From: Serripes groenlandicus | Lineage: Eukaryota > Mollusca > Bivalvia > Cardiida > Cardiidae | Direction of reading: 5' to 3' | Assembly (NCBI GenBank): GCA_031761405.1 | Contig: JASEVX010000001.1 | Span: 40,109,728 to 40,173,727 of the forward strand | Length of the DNA: 64,000 nucleotides | In this document: positions 36,182 to 47,120 of the stretch, piece by piece | Layout: every line of letters begins with the position of its first letter | Position numbering within the stretch: position 1 is the stretch's first letter | The notes under the pieces: model-generated | The model's database searches: none | Told to the model about the DNA's origin: nothing | The model's input: only the letters and a program-made list of their open reading frames with translations | Program-made: the position numbers and the translations under genes

Positions 36182-37756
36182 TCGTTAAACTGACGCCTGG
36201 TGAATGTTGGAATACGATGTGCATTCATTGGTCGTTCGTTTTACCATTCGTTAGACAAACGCTATGTTTACGTTGGACACTAGCTATGACACAATTCTAG
36301 ATTAAGTGGACATATATGACCGAACAACTGGCGAAGAAACAACCAACACCCAACGTGCGAAACGTTCACACAGCGAATAGACAACGTGTAAATAGAATAT
36401 GGATCAAGACGTTACACGTTCTAAATTTTAAACAGGTTCAGGTTTTGTTTTACCTCAGTGCACTTATAAGAACCGTTAAACACGTTTCACAAACGAACGA
36501 AAACTAGTGAAAACGTTAACCAATATTTCTTTAAACGTCGGACACACGTTAGCTCTTTAATCAAAAGTGTGACAGCACCTCTTTCAGCATTTCATGACAA
36601 ATTGGCGAGCCAGACCAGACATCATATGCGCTGGCTGGATCTACACTGGTCGCAGAGTCAATATTTTGTTTCAAGTATGTTAATAGGAAAATGGTCAGAT
36701 GTTGGGTTAATCAAATTATAACCAGACTTTAAGCATTATTTCTTTTTAATCAAGGGGAACAACCATTATCAAAATATAGTTATTCTTTTTTAAAACAGAT
36801 ATTATCTCCCTTTGATCATGAGAGTCATTGAAACAATTATGTTATATATGTGTGTTGTATATCTGTTCATATGTTCCTTTATCCTGAATGAATTAATTCA
36901 ACTAATGCATACAATAGTTTAGGTTTTTTCGAAATCACAACAAAACCAATAAGAGCATCTGAAGTCTTTTCAGAGTCCGTTACTATGATTGACAAAAACA
37001 ATTGTGACAAGAAGTGTATATTAAGAGTGTTGGTTAATGGATTATGTTATGACTTCACATGATTCAGTCTTGACTTACCCTGGAAGCACAGTAAAACAAA
37101 AACGTTACATTTTTCTAAATATTTTAATGTATATCTTTCAAATGTTAAATTGCATTCAACATCAGTTGGGTTTTACTAATAAATTTTCTGATGGATAAAT
37201 AGACTCCACAAATTGTACAAACTAAAAACAAGAAGATTAATATTCAGTCCTGATCATAGACTTATCTTTATTTACTAGCCTATGCAGTGGAAGAAGGATT
37301 CCTGTTACGAACAGCTTTCTACACGCCCGTGTAGCAGTTTTCATTCGTCTCTATAACAGGATATGATTTCTCTTGATTAACTTGATGGTGTGATAGGGAA
37401 TTAAAGTTATTTTATACTTTTAATGTTTGGTATATTAATATAGATTTTTAAACAATGCTTTTAATTAAGAAATATTGTAGATAAGTCATCTTAATTCATT
37501 TGAATGAGGTTATTGTGCGGAATGAAGTAGCAACTGCACGTCACTTTGTACTCATATGTGTTTGCAATGATCTATTTTTATGTATACCTCGTAAACGTTT
37601 ATGTCAATTTGCAGTTTGTTAATTTGATGTGTTTATGTCTTTACGTTTTCTAAAATTAGATTTTTGTTGAAGTATTTGTGTAGAATAAATGGAATATAAT
37701 TTTATCCCCACTGTTTCTCACTCTTTTACCAGAGTATCTGAATATGCATTTGAAAT

Positions 37757-37970
37757 GGCTTCGGTGGTGTAGCCTCTGCCTAAGGTGCGGAGTTCGCGGG
37801 TTCGATTCCCGGCCGGGTCATACAAAATACTTTTGGCACTTAATACGCATTACGACATACTGGCTGTCGTCAGAATAATCTGACCAGTAGCACTGGTAAT
37901 TTACCTAGGAAACGCCCTGATATAACTTAAAGAATGTTGAAATCGGCGAAAAACACTAAACATTCAATTG
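37757..37970 (+). mobile_element. tRNA-Pro-like SINE, copy C
   Basis: Same insertion as 11021-11262, with a shorter body ('tacaaaatacttttggcac' lacks about 25 bp). It shares the B-box block 'gcgggttcgattcccgg' and core 'gatataacttaaagaatg'. Confidence 0.7.
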
Positions 37971-38488
37971 GACTCGGTAATTCAGTTCCGAACTCTACAA
38001 CAGAAGATATTGATCTATGGATCGTCACAAAATAAAATGTATATAAACTGTTATTACTTTTTAAATATAGGTTCAGATACTGATATTTGAGCAGTCATAT
38101 TTTGTCCGACATTTATTTATTAAATGGCCTTTTCTATGTCATATTATTGCTGTTAATTTATTCTAAATTAAGTCCAATCAAACGACTTATCCTGCAGTAC
38201 CAATCATAGATGCTTTAGCCGAACATAAATGGTAATAATATATAAATGGTATATTATTTAAACAGATGAAAATGACTTCGTCATATGATGTTTTCCCTTT
38301 TCCACAATGTCTACGTTCCTGTCTCATGTGCTTCAAAATTCGTCTGCAATTGGGAAAGGGAAACCACGAATGCCACACGACTCCAAATCGTAAGACTATA
38401 TTTTCGTATGACTATAAGTAAAATAGCCGTTTTACACCGCAAATCGATATTTAAGAATCGTAAATGGTATGTGTTCATCATTAAAAGA

Positions 38489-38668
38489 GGAATATGTCGT
38501 AGCCTAGTGGTTAGCGTCGGTCGGGGATTTTGAACCGGGCGTCCCGGGTTAGATCCCCAGTTGCGGGACTGTGGTCATGGTGGAGTGCCCTTTTGGGCAA
38601 GGCACAGTTCATACCTTGCTAGAACTGAAATAATGTTAAAAACGGGGTCAAACCCAAAAAAACTAAAT
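38489..38668 (+). mobile_element. Second SINE family, copy C
   Basis: Same insertion as 13543-13757: 'agcctagtggttagcgtcgg', 'gggttagatccccag', 'catggtggagtgccc', core 'aactgaaataatgttaaa'. About 40 bp before the core have been lost relative to A. Confidence 0.65.
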
Positions 38669-39131
38669 CATCATAATATGAAGTATTTCCTTTGTACATT
38701 GGTATGTGAGCTGCATACAAAGGTTTTGCGTTATGTGTTGTTTTACGAGCACCATATTTGTGTATCATATAACGAGGTGTGTACAGCATAACAAATATAG
38801 TATTTGTTCGTAATATCGAAGGCGTCCGAGTTTTATTTTGAGAAAATTAAAAAAACAAAAAACAATATCTGGTTAAACAACTACAAAAAGTCTTTATAGT
38901 GTCCATATGCTATACTAATAACGACCGTAATGTTATCGTATGAGAACACTCGGAGAGTCCCAAACAAGACCGTGTTACTATACATTGGCGTCCTATTTGT
39001 ATTATATATAGTATATTTTATGAAACGTATATAGGGGCTATTTATAGTAACACGGGAGGGATTCCCCGAATAAACATTACGACCATTTTTAGCTCGCCTA
39101 TTCGAAGAAATAGGGGAGCTTATGTTATCAC

Positions 39132-39186
39132 CCCGGCGTTGGCGTTGGCGTTGGCGTTGGCGTTGGCGTTGGTGTTGGCGTTGGCG
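39132..39186 (+). repeat. (GGCGTT)n hexanucleotide microsatellite
   Basis: About nine units of GGCGTT, one with a T variant, directly before the 163-bp array in the same element. Confidence 0.9.
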
Positions 39187-39200
39187 TCCGCGTTGCCAGC

Positions 39201-40140
39201 TTGGTCAAACCTTTGCGTGCAAGGCCTTTTCTCAGACACTGTGTATGCTGTTGCTTTGAAACTTCACACACTTATTCAGGATCATTAGGGGACCTTGTAT
39301 GTCAAGTCCCATAACTCTGGAATGGATTTTGACTGAATTGTGCCCCTTTTTGGACTTAGAAATTTGGTCAAACCTTTGCGTGCAAGGCCTTTTCTCAGAC
39401 ACTGTGTATGCTGTTGCTTTCAAACGTCACACACTTATTCAGGGTCATTAGGGGACCTTGTATGTCAAGTCCCATAACTCTGGAATGAATTTTGACTGAA
39501 TTGTGCCCCTTTTTCGACTTAGAATTTTGGTCAAACCTTTGCGTGCAAGGCCTTTTCTCAGATACTGTGTATGCTGTTGCTTTCAAACTTCACACACTTA
39601 TTCAGGATCATTAGGGGACCTTGTATGTCAAGTCCCATAACTCTGGAATGGATTTTGACTGAATTGTGCCCCTTTTTGGACTTAGAAATTTGGTCAAACC
39701 TTTGCGTGCAAGGCCTTTTCTCAGACACTGTGTATGCTGTTGCTTTCAAACTTCACACACTTATTTAGGGTCATTAGGGGACCTTGTATGTCAAGTCCCA
39801 TAACTCTGGAATAGATTTTGACTGAATTGTGCCCCTTTTTCGACTTAGAATTTTGGTCAAACCTTTGCGTGCAAGGCCTTTCCTCAGACACTGTGTATGC
39901 TGTTGCTTTCAAACTTCACACACTTATTCAGGATCATTAGGGGACCTTGTATGTCAAGTCCCATAACTCTGGAATGGATTTTGACTGAATTGTGCCCCTT
40001 TTTGGACTTAGAAATTTGGTCAAACCTTTGCGTGCAAGGCCTTTTCTCAGACACTGTGTATGCTGTTGCTTTCAAACTTCACACACTTATTAAGGGTCAT
40101 TAGGGGACCTTGTATGTCAAGTCCCATAACTCTGGAATGG
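39201..40140 (+). repeat. 163-bp tandem array, ~5.8 copies
   Basis: Exact 163-bp spacing: 'ttggtcaaacctttgcgtgc' at 39201 and 39364, and so on to about 40018. Two subtypes alternate: units with 'tttttggacttagaaatttg' and units with 'tttttcgacttagaattttg', which points to a 326-bp higher-order repeat. Each unit holds a 63-codon minus-strand frame that overlaps its neighbour. This comes from the repeat length, not from selection that I can show. Confidence 0.9.
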
Positions 40141-40940
40141 ATTTTTTTCAAACATTTGGATTTTTTTTCTTTTTCTTTTCTTGTATTTTTCAATTTTGCG
40201 TTTAGCTCAACGTTAAAGTTTCGATTTTTTTTTTCTTCAATAAGTACTGGTTCTAGGGCTTTCATATTTTTTGGGGTAAAACATTTGTTTTTTGCTGGAT
40301 TTTGAAAATTGGGCATAGCTTCTTCATATTTTGTTGGATTAATTTCATTTCTTTTTTAATTTTCTTGTATTTTTGAACTTTGAGCATTATTTTTTTTTTT
40401 TTTTTTTTTTTCTTGAATTTTAGAACTTTGTGTTCAGCTCAATTTTTTTTTTTAAATTTCTTGTATTTTTTAAAAAAAAAAAATATTATTTCTTGTTTAA
40501 AAATAATTGTGTTTAGCTCAATGTTAGAGTTTTGTTTACTTTTTGTCTTTTACACTTGCCTTGATAGTCAAAGCAGGGGACACAGTGAGACATTTAATTA
40601 CGCGTAATTCTTGTCTTTCTTTTGTAAATTCAATTTCAACTGAATTATTCCACTTTTGGATTTTGGACTTTATACCCATGCTATAACTGTTCTGAAGTAG
40701 GCCCTGATAGACGATATCCCTGATAGGCGAGCTATATTGTCCTCCGACAACTCTTGTTTATTATAGCATATGGACAGTGCAAAACAGTACAATACAATAA
40801 ATGTTATTGCATACAAACTAAATTTAACAAATAGCAAATTTAACAATTTCAGCGCCACGGGCAATATTGAGGTTTTTGCAAACAAAGCAGATTCGGGTAA
40901 ATCAGCTTGTTACGTATGATGACATAAGGTCTGCGCTGTA

Positions 40941-41259
40941 AGGGGCGTAGCTTTGCAATAATCAATATGTAGGCCGCCTCGTTAGAAAATCAACATTGTG
41001 GACTCTGCGTAAAATATCGACACAGGCGTACCCGGATAGACACTTTTCGCCTCCTGTGGAGTTTCTGTTTCAGGAATAACTACTCTATACATATATCCCC
41101 CTAAGACGGAATGTGTCGGCCGGATCAGTCTGCGCGGACAGCGCAGGCTGATCTGGTCGATACATTACGCAGATGTCTATTACCGCAGCTGCATTTTGGG
41201 ACATTTTGAGAAAAATGTGTAGGCACGTGCCTACAGTGCCTAAAGGGAGCTACGCCCCT
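40941..41259. mobile_element. hAT-like MITE, carrying a nested foldback element
   Basis: Ends are AGGGGCGTAGCT and the complement AGCTACGCCCCT, a form typical of hAT-type elements. 'gctgt' precedes and follows it, and the empty site in copy A reads 'gcgctgtttacg' (about 14761). Inside, about 40975-41190 is a degraded copy of the GAGCCGTCC foldback family in orientation N ('cctgtttcagg' centre), so a second element inserted into the first. Confidence 0.65.
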
Positions 41260-41683
41260 GGCTGTTTGCATCTATACAAAACTTATCGTTTGCTCAACAA
41301 CAACTTCAACTGAATCAACATAGAGCTTTCGTTGTTAGTATACTAATAGCACGGAAAAATATGTTTGAAAACATTTACAAATACAATTTAATGACTGTCT
41401 TTCTTACTTCATGTTAATTTTGGTCAGCGAAAGAAATACCAAGTTTATACAATAAATGGAACAGCCTTTAATCACACCACTCTGTATTGTTTACTGAACT
41501 TGGGTGTCAGTTAAGCATGATGGAAATTCAAATTGATATGAAAGGCATGGTTTTCCCCATATTTTCATTTTTATTCTATTGTGTTTCTTTAAACAGTTGA
41601 TTTGTCAATATATGTTTGTCTAAATATGGTATCAAACCATTAATTAGTTTTAGATTACTCCACCGTAAGTAAGGTCAAGAAAT

Positions 41684-41946
41684 TACCCGTCCCACGATAA
41701 AAACCAACATTATGGACTCTCCGTTAAGTATCGAGGCGGATCAGCCTAGGCATGCCGCGCCGGCTAACCCGGACAGACATTTTTCGCTTACTGTGGATTT
41801 TTCTCTTTATGGAATCATTACTCTATACATCTATTCCTCTGATACTGAATATGTCGGCCCGGATTAGCCTGCGCAGATTGCGCTGGCTGATCTAGGTCTA
41901 TATTTTACACAGAGTCAATAATGTTGGGTTTCTCGGGAAACGACTC
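41684..41946 (-). mobile_element. GAGCCGTCC foldback MITE, copy 2
   Basis: Flanked by AAAT (41680-41683 and 41947-41950). The centre is inverted relative to copy 1 ('ctgtggatttttctc' sense), orientation N. It sits 13 bp from the homologous position of copy 1 in duplicate A, so it is a separate insertion. Confidence 0.75.
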
Positions 41947-42132
41947 AAATGTGAAAAATGCATGTAGCATATTAAAAAAGATAAATACATTAAAATAAAA
42001 TTGAATTTTTGAACAAAATTATATTTTCTCCGTGGCATTTGTGTCATAAAAAGGTAACCCAAATTGTGTTTAGATATATTGATGCCTTTAAAAGTTATTG
42101 AGCAAAATGTTAGCCTTTATAAATTGAATTAA

Positions 42133-42500
42133 CCCTTTTCTACTTAATAACGCTTTCCGACGCCTGCTGCAGACGACTTTTGCCACAATGTTTTCAACTC
42201 TATTCAACAATTATATTTCATTTATAGAAATGTTCCATGTGTTTTGCCAATGTGTATCCCTTTCCCTCATATAGACGCTTTCTGACGCCTCTGCAGCAGA
42301 CGGCTTTTTAAAAACATAGTGACAAAAGAAGAAATTGCTCAAAACGAGCAATTTCTCATTTTGCCACAATGTTTTCCACTTTAAGTCATAGGTCATCCAT
42401 TCAATTAAAGAGATTTTCTTTTTTGGGGGCAAAATATGTTCAAAGTCATCTGCTGCAGAATTGTCTTATGAGGTAAAGGTGTATTATAAGTCGGCTACTG
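42133..42500. mobile_element. CCCTTTCCC MITE with nested relative
   Basis: Matches copy A at 15655-15834 ('ccctttcccacttatagacg', 'gcagacgacttttg', 'aagtcggctactgc'). In C a related element (about 42255-42477, 'ccctttccctcatatagacg' to 'tgaggtaaagg') has inserted after 'aatgtgtat', with 'tgtat' repeated on the far side. Fragments of the same family occur near 660, 1711, 48665, 53205 and 62077-62273. Confidence 0.65.
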
Positions 42501-42505
42501 CTGTG

Positions 42506-43148
42506 AGATTACTTTACACAATGTTTTCAAACGTCATATGCTTTATATATATAGATGTGTCTAAATACGTCTGCAAATTGGAAAATGTTAATCAACAAAT
42601 GAACAACAGTTAGTTGTTGTTTTTCTTCCCTCATGATTCTTCACATATGCGTTGATCGCCATGCCTGGTGTTCTGTAATACAAAAAATCGAAACCGTCAC
42701 CTGCCAATCGGTCAGTAAGTGAGAACCTGGCGGACAGACAGACATACAGCCGAAACATGATCCCTATTAGTCACCCTGCCTAGACAGACGACACGAACAT
42801 AATATGTAAAGAAATGAATGGTTATATTTTCAACTTTAGCACTTGCCCTTTAGCCCTTTTAACCCTTCCCTGGAACAGACAACATTTAATGCCTTTAGGT
42901 CAGTTCCAAACCATTGTGTAACAAAGATAACATGCTTATGGTGGGGATTACCTTCTATTCCGATAATGCTTTGCCATCGTTACCATAAATGTGTTACCTT
43001 TAACACATTGTTTCCTGATACGTTTACAAAGCAGATGAGTAAAAAAAGTCAAAATGTACTATCACGTAATCTGTAATTGTAAGCAGAGGCGTAGCTTGGC
43101 GGGAAATAAGATCTAGTGGGTTCCGGTCAACCTGATGATCTACTAAAT
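42506..43148. other. Intergenic between the cluster and the cadherin gene
   Basis: No gene. The 77-codon frame at 42843-43076 has no motif or splice support. Confidence 0.4.
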
Positions 43149-43370
43149 GAGCCATTCCACGAGAAAAGCAACATTATAGAGTCTTCGTAATGTAACGACC
43201 AAGATCAGCCTGCGCAATCCGCGAAGTCTAATCCGGACCGACATATTCTGCCTCTAAGGATAACAGTTATGAGTAATGAGTCCTGAAACAGAAAATCCAC
43301 AGGAGGCGAAACGTGCCTGTCCGGATAATCCTGTGCATTCCACAATGTTGGTTTTCTCGTGGGACGGCTC
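43149..43370 (+). mobile_element. GAGCCGTCC foldback MITE, copy 3
   Basis: AAAT at 43145-43148 and 43371-43374. Arms 'gagccattccacgag' and 'tctcgtgggacggctc'; centre in orientation P ('gaaacagaaaatccacagg'). Confidence 0.85.
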
Positions 43371-43596
43371 AAATAATGGTATGCTAATACTGCATCGATG
43401 TTTGAAGCACGTATTAACTTGGTTCAGTAAACGTTATATAACGATAGTCCCGAATGGTGATGAAGACAGTCGAAGATTAATCAGTGCCAGGAATAACAAC
43501 CGATTGATTATTGCAGTTTATTTATACAGAAGATCCTTACCTATTGGGGGAGGAGGCTTTCGTACTGAAATAGACAAATGAAACTTGAGTTATATA

Positions 43597-43599
<3 letters not shown>

Positions 43600-43686
<87 letters not shown>

Positions 43687-43763
43687 AAGAGAGAGAGAGA
43701 GAGGAGGAGAGAGAGAGAGAGAGAGAGGAGGAGAGAGAGAGAGGAGATGGAGGAGAAGAGGGA

Positions 43764-43828
<65 letters not shown>

Positions 43829-43865
43829 GAGAGAGAGTAGAGAGAGAGAGAGAGAGAGAGAGATG

Positions 43866-43936
<71 letters not shown>

Positions 43937-43968
43937 CGACAGAGAGAGAGAGAGAGAGAGAGATCGAC

Positions 43969-44015
<47 letters not shown>

Positions 44016-44043
44016 GAGATCGACAGAGAGATCGACAGAGAGA
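43600..44043 (+). repeat. (GA)n microsatellite, ~440 bp
   Basis: A long GA-repeat with occasional GG, 'gatcgaca' and 'agatgg' interruptions. It ends about 200 bp downstream of the cadherin stop codon. The three overlapping Ser-Leu and Arg-Glu frames (up to 187 codons) are artefacts. Polypurine tracts of this length can form triplex DNA. Confidence 0.95.
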
Positions 44044-44248
44044 CAAAGATAAAGACAGATAAAAACAGTGCAACGTGCATTATTATATATTTTCCATGCA
44101 AAGTTCAATTTACTAGGGACAATACTATAAACAAACACAACGTTAAAATTCATTTAAAGAGATAGTCCATGTTATGTCTAGTTCGTTAATGTTATGTCTA
44201 GATAGTCCATGTTTATGTCTAGATATTTCAATCTGAGATTTGCTACAA

Positions 44249-44429
44249 CTATGTTGAAATTGGTAAACGTATAACACAGTTTAAAACATTACTTGTGTCG
44301 TTTGAAGGGTCGATCTTGAAAGGGGGCGTCGAGCGACGAAGTGATAACTGGTCGAACGAGGAAATTGAATCGGGAGTGCTTGGTCTTCGCCGCCTTCTCT
44401 TTTGCCGCTTTTGCTTGTTCCTCTGACGA
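44249..44429 (-). CDS. Cadherin-like protein, last exon (cytoplasmic tail)
   Basis: Read on the minus strand from the acceptor 'ctttttttag', the first T completes a Phe codon (phase 2). The exon codes 59 more residues and ends at TAG (plus 44249-44251). The start is strongly basic ('RQRNKQKRQKRRRRRP'), then 'STPDSISSFDQLSLRRSTPP', and ends 'CVIRLPIST'. A basic stretch just inside the membrane is the usual stop-transfer pattern, and Ser-Thr-Pro and Arg-Arg-Ser sites could be phosphorylated. I see no beta-catenin or p120 binding motif, so it is not a classical cadherin tail. The phase match with 45998-46178 is good evidence for the join. No clear polyadenylation signal was found before the GA repeat. 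Confidence 0.75.
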
Positions 44430-44479
44430 CTAAAAAAAGATACATAAACATTGAAATATAAGGTACCGGTCGAATATAT

Positions 44480-45262
44480 GTAAAGATGTAATATAAGGCA
44501 CCGCTAATTGGAAAGTTTGCATTCTATCTATACAAGGAGTACAGAGAACAGAAATATAAGGTACCGGTAATTGGGTAATTTGTATACTTTCTGTACATGT
44601 ACAAGGCGTAGAAAGAATGACACTATAAGGTACCAGTAATTGGGTAATTTGTATACTATCTGTACCAGGAGTATATAGAATATAACTTCAAGATACCCGT
44701 AAACATTCTGTACAAGGAGTATAGAGAATGGAAACATAAGGTACCTGTAATTGGATAGTTTGTATTATCTGTACACAGAGTATATAGAATGGAAATATAA
44801 GGTACCGGTAATTGGATAGTTTGTATTATCTGTACAAGGAGTATATAGAATGGACATATAAGGTAGCAGTAATTGAATAGTTTGTAAACATTCTGTACAA
44901 GGAGTATAGAGAATGGACATACAATGTATAAGGTACCGGTAATTGGATAGTTTGTTTTATCTGTACACAGAGTATATAGAATGGAAATATAAGGTAACGT
45001 AAACATTCTGTACAAGGAGTATAGAGAATGGACATATACGTGTCGGTAATTGGATAGTTTGTAATCATTCTGTACAAAGGAGTATAGAGAATGGAAATAT
45101 AAGGTGTCGGTAATTGGATAGTTTGTAATCATTCTGTACAAGGAGTATAGAGAATGGAAATATAAGGTGTCGGTAATTGGATAGTTTGTAATCATTCTGT
45201 ACAAGGAGTTTAGAGAACGGAAATATAAGGTGTCGGTAATTAGATTGTTTGTATACAATCTG
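44480..45262 (+). repeat. ~63-bp minisatellite in the last cadherin intron
   Basis: About eleven units contain 'ggtaattggatagtttgta' and 'ctgtacaaggagtatagaga'. Units vary between about 60 and 67 bp, and some lack the middle. The long Tyr-rich minus-strand frame over it (200 codons) is a repeat artefact inside the intron 44430-45997. Confidence 0.85.
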
Positions 45263-45602
45263 TAACAGCGAATGTGATATGAAAAACAAAAGATAAAACT
45301 AGATAGACAAATAAAGATCTTTAAACAAATAACTCCAACTCAGGAACAATAACTCTTAACCTGTTCGCTGATTGGATAAGTTTATATGAGCCTGCCCATG
45401 TAAAACGTAAGACACGGCCTTCGCGAATAGTATAGATCAAGACCAGACGGCGCATCCGTGTAGTCTAATCTAGATTCTACACTTTCCGCAAAATACTAAC
45501 AAATTCTTTGTTTGGCTTCTTTAAAGTAGTGGTGATTATGATAAGACATACAGGTTGATTTGAACATACACTGTTCCAACGCCAACTTGTACCATGAGAT
45601 AT

Positions 45603-45821
45603 GAGTCGTTCAACGAGAAAACCAACATTATGGACTAAGCGTAATATATCGACCCAGATCAGCATGCGTAGACTAATCCGGGTCTACACATTCCGTCTCA
45701 GGGGGGATATGTGTACACAGTAATGATTCCTGAAAAAGAAAATCCACAGGAGGCGAAAAGTGTCAGTCCGGGTTAGCCTGCGCGCAGAGTCCACACTGTT
45801 GGTTTTCTCGTGGCACGGCTC
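45603..45821 (+). mobile_element. GAGCCGTCC foldback MITE, copy 4
   Basis: ATAT at 45599-45602 and 45822-45825. Orientation P. It lies in the last cadherin intron. Confidence 0.85.
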
Positions 45822-45997
45822 ATATATAACATCTCGAATTATTTCGGTTCAATCTTGACACATAGCGGACAATGTTGGAACGGGGGGTGTTGAGAAATCA
45901 GAATTTGTTACTAGAATGTTTATTTGAGGCATCAAACGTTGTCTGTGTCAGTGAAACTTTTTAATCATTTAACACGAAACTATCGAAATTCACTTAC

Positions 45998-46178
45998 AAA
46001 CGTCGAATCCAGTTATCACAGCTGTTCTCTCCTTTACATGAATACATCAGCCACAATGTATATACAGCAATGATTGCCAGCGCCAGAACGCAAGCCAGAA
46101 ACCAGATAATGTTCTTCGTGTCTTCAAAAAAGGTTCTGTACCTGTCTGTTGTGGTGGTGGTACTGGTAGTAGTAGTAT
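45998..46178 (-). CDS. Cadherin-like protein, transmembrane exon
   Basis: Bounded by acceptor 'gttatag' and donor 'gtaagtg' on the minus strand (phase 1 in, phase 2 out). It codes a Thr-rich juxtamembrane stalk ('DTTTTSTTTTTDRYR', likely O-glycosylated), then 'RTFFEDTKN' and one hydrophobic span 'IIWFLACVLALAIIAVYTLW', then 'LMYSCKGENSCDNWIRR'. If the donor is not used, the frame stops two codons later, giving a protein with almost no tail. A type I orientation fits the extracellular repeats on the N-terminal side and the basic tail in the next exon. Confidence 0.85.
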
Positions 46179-47120
46179 CTATAACATGGAAGTGAGAATT
46201 GTGATGATGAAGTATCATCATAACTGAGATAGAACAAATGTCGATCCCGAGGTATAATCCGTGTAAGTTAAACTGACACATGATGAATACATAACAAGGT
46301 CAGTTTGCATGTTGTGTTTAATCTACCAATCATGTTACTCTGACAGTTTAATTTTCACGGATAATTCTGCCTTTTGGGACCGCAAGATGGTCAATTAAAT
46401 AAGTTTATACTTAACGTTGAATTACATTTAAAGTTACATTGCCATACACAGTAGTGGTCAACACTTCCGGATTGTGTCCGAAGTTGCATTTAGCTATACG
46501 TATATGCGGATGACGAAGACTGATGAAACTGTCCGGACACACAGACTCAAGTTAGTATTCACTGTAAGCAGAGATCAACATAAGGACCCCACATAACTAG
46601 GCGTGTCACACATTGTTTCGTCCTATTTTAATCATTCAATAAGCAGACAACTTGACACATACATACATATGTATTCTGAGATTTGATGGGCCAATATGGC
46701 ATCACTCGAGAAATCGATTTAACTGTTAATTTCCAATATCGACTTTGTCATTCGTGCGTAACTGTATTAAACGATAATATGATCATATTATTTAATGCTA
46801 AACGATGAGATACTGAGTTCTATCAGTGAGATATAATCCATATCACCCACACTGTGAGTGATATAGGTATGACGTCATTTTCGTAGTTTCCGGTCACTAT
46901 ACACGTTATATATATAAAGAAATACGTAATGTGTATATTATTATTATATCGCTCTGCACTGTTCGCCAAAACGTCAAAGAAGGTTTCAAGAAATGTCTGC
47001 AAAGCATTATCTATTTGGATATATTGCATGCATGCGCAGGAAGATCTTTTTCCATTTTGAGATGGACTGAAAACGCTAAGATCGGAATTTCTGGATAAAC
47101 CACTCATTAGCATAAATTAC
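46179..47120 (-). other. Cadherin intron, nothing else seen
   Basis: A 942-bp intron between the last repeat exon and the transmembrane exon. No repeats with recognisable boundaries. The minus-strand frame at 46823-47113 has no cadherin motif and no matching splice phases. Confidence 0.5.

Larger units (their letters stand above)
38817..40772. mobile_element. ~1.95-kb nested insertion, copy C only
   Basis: Copy A is continuous here ('gtaatatacagtgcaaaac', about 13872-13890). In C the outer part has inverted motifs GTCCATATGCTATA (38901-38914) and its complement (40762-40775). Within lies an element bounded by TAGCTCGCCTAT (39090-39101) and its complement (40723-40734), carrying a (GGCGTT)n run (39132-39186) and a 163-bp tandem array. 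The right third (40140-40500) is T-rich with no protein. Confidence 0.75.
31806..42505 (+). repeat. Segmental duplication, copy C
   Basis: Counterpart of 6290-15805. It is longer because of private insertions: two MITEs in the intron, an (AAT)n-tailed LINE/SINE end near 36101-36180, about 1.95 kb at 38817-40772, a hAT-like element at 40941-41259, and a nested MITE at about 42255-42477. It lacks the 1.75-kb insert of A (about 11600-13350) and about 0.7 kb of A (14020-14738). Confidence 0.85.

Noticed and set aside
39232..40316. Six overlapping 63-codon minus-strand frames
   Set aside because: Exact 163-bp spacing shows they are satellite units; each ends and restarts with the repeat and has no recognisable domain.
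43537..44153. Four long overlapping frames (up to 187 codons) rich in Ser-Leu or Arg-Glu
   Set aside because: They are translations of the GA microsatellite in different frames; low complexity on both strands.
44656..45258. 200-codon Tyr-rich minus-strand frame
   Set aside because: Lies in the 63-bp minisatellite within the cadherin intron between two phase-matched exons.
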